Position numbers and translations under genes: made by a program
Notes under the pieces: model-generated
Databases searched by the model: none
What the model was told of the DNA's origin: nothing
Seen by the model: only the letters and a program-made list of their open reading frames with translations
Origin: an uncultured Lachnospiraceae bacterium
GTDB lineage: Bacteria > Bacillota_A > Clostridia > Lachnospirales > Lachnospiraceae
Length of the DNA: 7,161 nucleotides
Assembly: GCA_902795985.1 (NCBI GenBank)
Contig: CADBNG010000033.1
Span: 1 to 7,161, forward strand
Reading direction: 5' to 3'
Shown: piece by piece, positions 5,772-7,161 of the stretch
How positions within the stretch are numbered: position 1 is the stretch's first letter
Layout of the letters: each line of letters opens with the position of its first letter

Positions 5772-6919
5772 TTGAAGGATCTTTCGGACCGCCTCCGAAA
5801 GAGAGAAAACAGAACGGGAATCTTCGGCCAAAGCTCCTCTTATTCGGAGCTTTGGCTGTTTGTACTGTTCTTGTGATCCTGATTCTGTTCTCCGGATGGA
5901 AGTATAAAAGCTTCCGTGTCCGGTTTACGGATGCCAATGAATATGTCCTGGCGTATAAGTATTATTCATTCCGGGACAACGTACTCAAAGTAGCTTCTGA
6001 CTCCGCCGTCTATATTAATGAAAAAAACGAAACGTTCTGGACGGTCTCCTATGATATGACCAATCCGGACGCGGTATTTGCCGGTGATTATGCCGTAATC
6101 TTTGACCGGAACGGTACGGACATCGTTCTGTGCTCCTCCGCAGGAAATGCAGTGCGCATAAAAACAACCTCTCCGATTTACCGGGCTGCGGCAGGAGAAA
6201 ACGGCAGCGTTGCGGCCATAACCGACGACGGAACCGATGCCATGGTGGAGTATTACGATTCTGCCGGCAACAAAGTTTCTTCTATTAAAACAACCATGGA
6301 ATCCACGGGCTATCCCTTCGACGCGGCCCTTTCCGGGGACGGCACCATCCTGGCAGTCGCCTTTGTCACCTTTGAAGACAGCCAGATGACTTCCAGAGTC
6401 CGCTTCTATAATTTCACCCAGAAAGGCTCGGAACACGAAGATAATATTATCAGCACTTATGCGTATACCGGCGTTCTGATGCCCATGATTGAATGCCTCG
6501 ATTCCGACACCTTTGTCGGCTTTTCCACGGACGGAGTCTATCTCTATAACGGAAAAGAGACGCCGTCCCAGACAAAGATGATTGAAAGCGAAGGCAATAT
6601 CATCAGCGCCTTCACCGGAAAGAATTATTTCGGTTTTATTTCCAACTCCGAGGCAACCGGAGAAAACACCATTACCCTGTTTTCTTCCGGAGGCCGGAAA
6701 AAAGGATCCGCGGTTGTGGGAATTGCCTATACTGCTATGAGTATTGGAGATAAAGAAGTCCTGCTGTACAACCGGAACCAGATGGAAGTCTACGGACTGA
6801 ATGGTACCCGGCGGTATCACGATGATACAGACGAGCTGGTACGGCAGATAGAAGTAATAGGAAATAACCGGTATGTAATGATCTCGGAAGAAGAGTATAA
6901 ACTGATCAGCCTTACTTAG
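5759..6919 (+). CDS. DUF5711-like membrane-anchored protein, function unknown
   Basis: The 386-residue protein has a charged cytoplasmic N-terminus (1-25, rich in K/R/P), a single hydrophobic segment LLLFGALAVCTVLVILILF (26-44) and a large region predicted to lie outside the cell. That region has short repeated beta-type units, each with an aspartate/glycine turn, for example AAITDDGTDAMVEYYDSAG, ALSGDGTILAVAF and FVGFSTDGVYLYN. This pattern suggests a beta-propeller fold, which is inference. It resembles DUF5711 proteins of Clostridia, which I recognise by layout rather than by an exact match. There is no lipobox and no catalytic motif. It overlaps the transketolase C-terminal gene by 13 nt, lacks a strong ribosome binding site and has no other early in-frame ATG, so its translation may depend on coupling. 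A sensory or envelope role is possible but not shown. Confidence 0.8.
   Translation: MAEIIEGSFGPPPKERKQNGNLRPKLLLFGALAVCTVLVILILFSGWKYKSFRVRFTDANEYVLAYKYYSFRDNVLKVASDSAVYINEKNETFWTVSYDMTNPDAVFAGDYAVIFDRNGTDIVLCSSAGNAVRIKTTSPIYRAAAGENGSVAAITDDGTDAMVEYYDSAGNKVSSIKTTMESTGYPFDAALSGDGTILAVAFVTFEDSQMTSRVRFYNFTQKGSEHEDNIISTYAYTGVLMPMIECLDSDTFVGFSTDGVYLYNGKETPSQTKMIESEGNIISAFTGKNYFGFISNSEATGENTITLFSSGGRKKGSAVVGIAYTAMSIGDKEVLLYNRNQMEVYGLNGTRRYHDDTDELVRQIEVIGNNRYVMISEEEYKLISLT
5827..5856 (+). repeat. Perfect 11-bp inverted repeat inside the start of the DUF5711-like gene
   Basis: GCCAAAGCTCC (5827-5837) and GGAGCTTTGGC (5846-5856) are exact reverse complements around an 8-nt loop. The hairpin begins 55 nt after the transketolase stop, within codons 23-33 of the next gene. 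Only a broken T-rich stretch (TGTTTGTACTGTTCTTG, 5857-5873) follows. It could attenuate or partly terminate the operon transcript before the membrane protein, or set mRNA ends. Confidence 0.55.
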
Positions 6920-6949
6920 AACAGGAAATACCGACCCGGAAAAACACCC

Positions 6950-6978
6950 TTGAAAGTACATGCTAACTGGCTTTTAAC
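6950..6978 (+). promoter_or_regulatory. Possible weak upstream promoter
   Basis: TTGAAA (6950-6955) and TTTAAC (6973-6978) are spaced by 17 nt. The -10 box is poor, matching four of six bases. Tandem promoters are common before rRNA operons, so this could be an upstream P1, but it may equally be chance. Confidence 0.25.
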
Positions 6979-6985
6979 ATCCTCG

Positions 6986-7052
6986 AAAAATTTTTAAAAA
7001 AATTTCAAATTAGGTGTTGACAAAGCCATATCCAAGGGGTAATATAAGGAAG
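6986..7052 (+). promoter_or_regulatory. Strong promoter with UP element, probably of an rRNA operon
   Basis: The -35 box TTGACA (7017-7022) and the -10 box TAATAT (7040-7045) are separated by 17 nt. Just upstream, 6986-7011 is composed of A and T apart from one C and has phased A and T tracts. It spans roughly -66 to -41, where an UP element binds the RNA polymerase alpha subunits. The start is expected near A7051 or G7052. A G start would suit GTP-dependent control of rRNA promoters in Firmicutes, but this is inference. Confidence 0.88.
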
Positions 7053-7161
7053 CTGTCCCACACGAGGGAAGCGAAAGAACCTTGACAATTAAACAGTAAA
7101 ACACATCCTCGAATAGCATTCCAAAATGTAAATCAAACGGATGAATTAGCCAAGTGTTAAT
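7052..7161 (+). other. Probable rRNA operon leader, continuing past the window
   Basis: The transcript has no plausible open reading frame with a ribosome binding site here. It opens with a hairpin: GC (7052-7053) and TCCC (7056-7059) pair with GGGA (7066-7069) and GC (7071-7072) around ACACGA. Then comes GAACCTTGACAATT (7077-7090), which resembles the boxA antitermination element of rRNA leaders. This hairpin-then-boxA order matches boxB-boxA. The 16S sequence itself is not reached, so the rRNA identity rests on the promoter, boxA and the known recR-rrn neighbourhood in B. subtilis. Confidence 0.7.

Noticed and set aside
4572..5831. 419-codon open frame on the minus strand opposite the transketolase genes
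   Set aside because: It lies fully antisense to strongly conserved transketolase sequence. Its translation shows no recognisable domain, and it has no promoter or ribosome binding context. It is a by-product of codon bias.
5966..6961. 331-codon open frame on the minus strand opposite the DUF5711-like gene
   Set aside because: The plus-strand protein has a coherent tail-membrane-ectodomain layout and fits the operon. The antisense frame has neither.
7082..7110. Second TTGACA as another -35 box in the rRNA-like leader
   Set aside because: No acceptable -10 box lies 16-18 nt downstream (ATCCTC at 7105-7110). The bases fit a boxA-like element better.
1..7161. CRISPR arrays, insertion sequences, prophage, toxin-antitoxin or defence genes
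   Set aside because: No regularly spaced repeats, transposase or integrase motifs, or defence domains were seen. All intact genes are housekeeping or of unknown function with ordinary composition.

Overview
The window reads as a conserved housekeeping segment from a Gram-positive, low-to-mid GC bacterium. It is most likely a member of class Clostridia (Lachnospiraceae or a relative). The evidence is a long SRP RNA of the Bacillus/Clostridium type with an Alu domain, the dnaX-ybaB-recR cluster, a transketolase split into two genes, a protein resembling the DUF5711 family common in Clostridia, and a tRNA without an encoded CCA. I did not recognise the exact species.

Layout, left to right. Positions 1-86 hold a tRNA-Ser(CGA) that lacks its first two bases, followed by a strong intrinsic terminator (99-145). 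Next comes a YczE-like integral membrane protein gene (235-945, +). The 426-bp gap before dnaX is not empty: it carries the SRP RNA on the minus strand (about 1033-1298), with a consensus promoter at 1306-1334 that fires away from dnaX. From 1372 to 6919 all genes are on the plus strand and tightly packed: dnaX (1372-2961), ybaB/ebfC (3022-3384), recR (3384-3980), transketolase N-terminal subunit (4003-4827), transketolase C-terminal subunit (4824-5771) and a membrane-anchored DUF5711-like protein (5759-6919). Overlaps of 1, 4 and 13 nt at three junctions suggest translational coupling and one operon.

The last 240 bp change character completely. An A/T-only UP-like block, a TTGACA-17-TAATAT promoter, a short hairpin and a boxA-like motif look like the start of a ribosomal RNA operon. 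The 16S gene should begin just beyond the right edge. The order tRNA-Ser, SRP RNA, dnaX, ybaB, recR, rrn resembles the origin-proximal region of Bacillus subtilis, with transketolase and the DUF5711-like gene lying between recR and rrn.

No mobile element, CRISPR array or defence system was seen. The most interesting signal lies inside dnaX: an in-frame A AAA AAG slippery heptamer followed by a two-part GC-rich stem-loop, as in the E. coli dnaX frameshift site. A second run of seven A residues lies 22 nt upstream (2578-2584), and its -1 frame stops immediately before the heptamer. Both sit in the linker between the AAA+ clamp-loader core and the C-terminal domain, so a gamma-like short form is a specific, checkable prediction.
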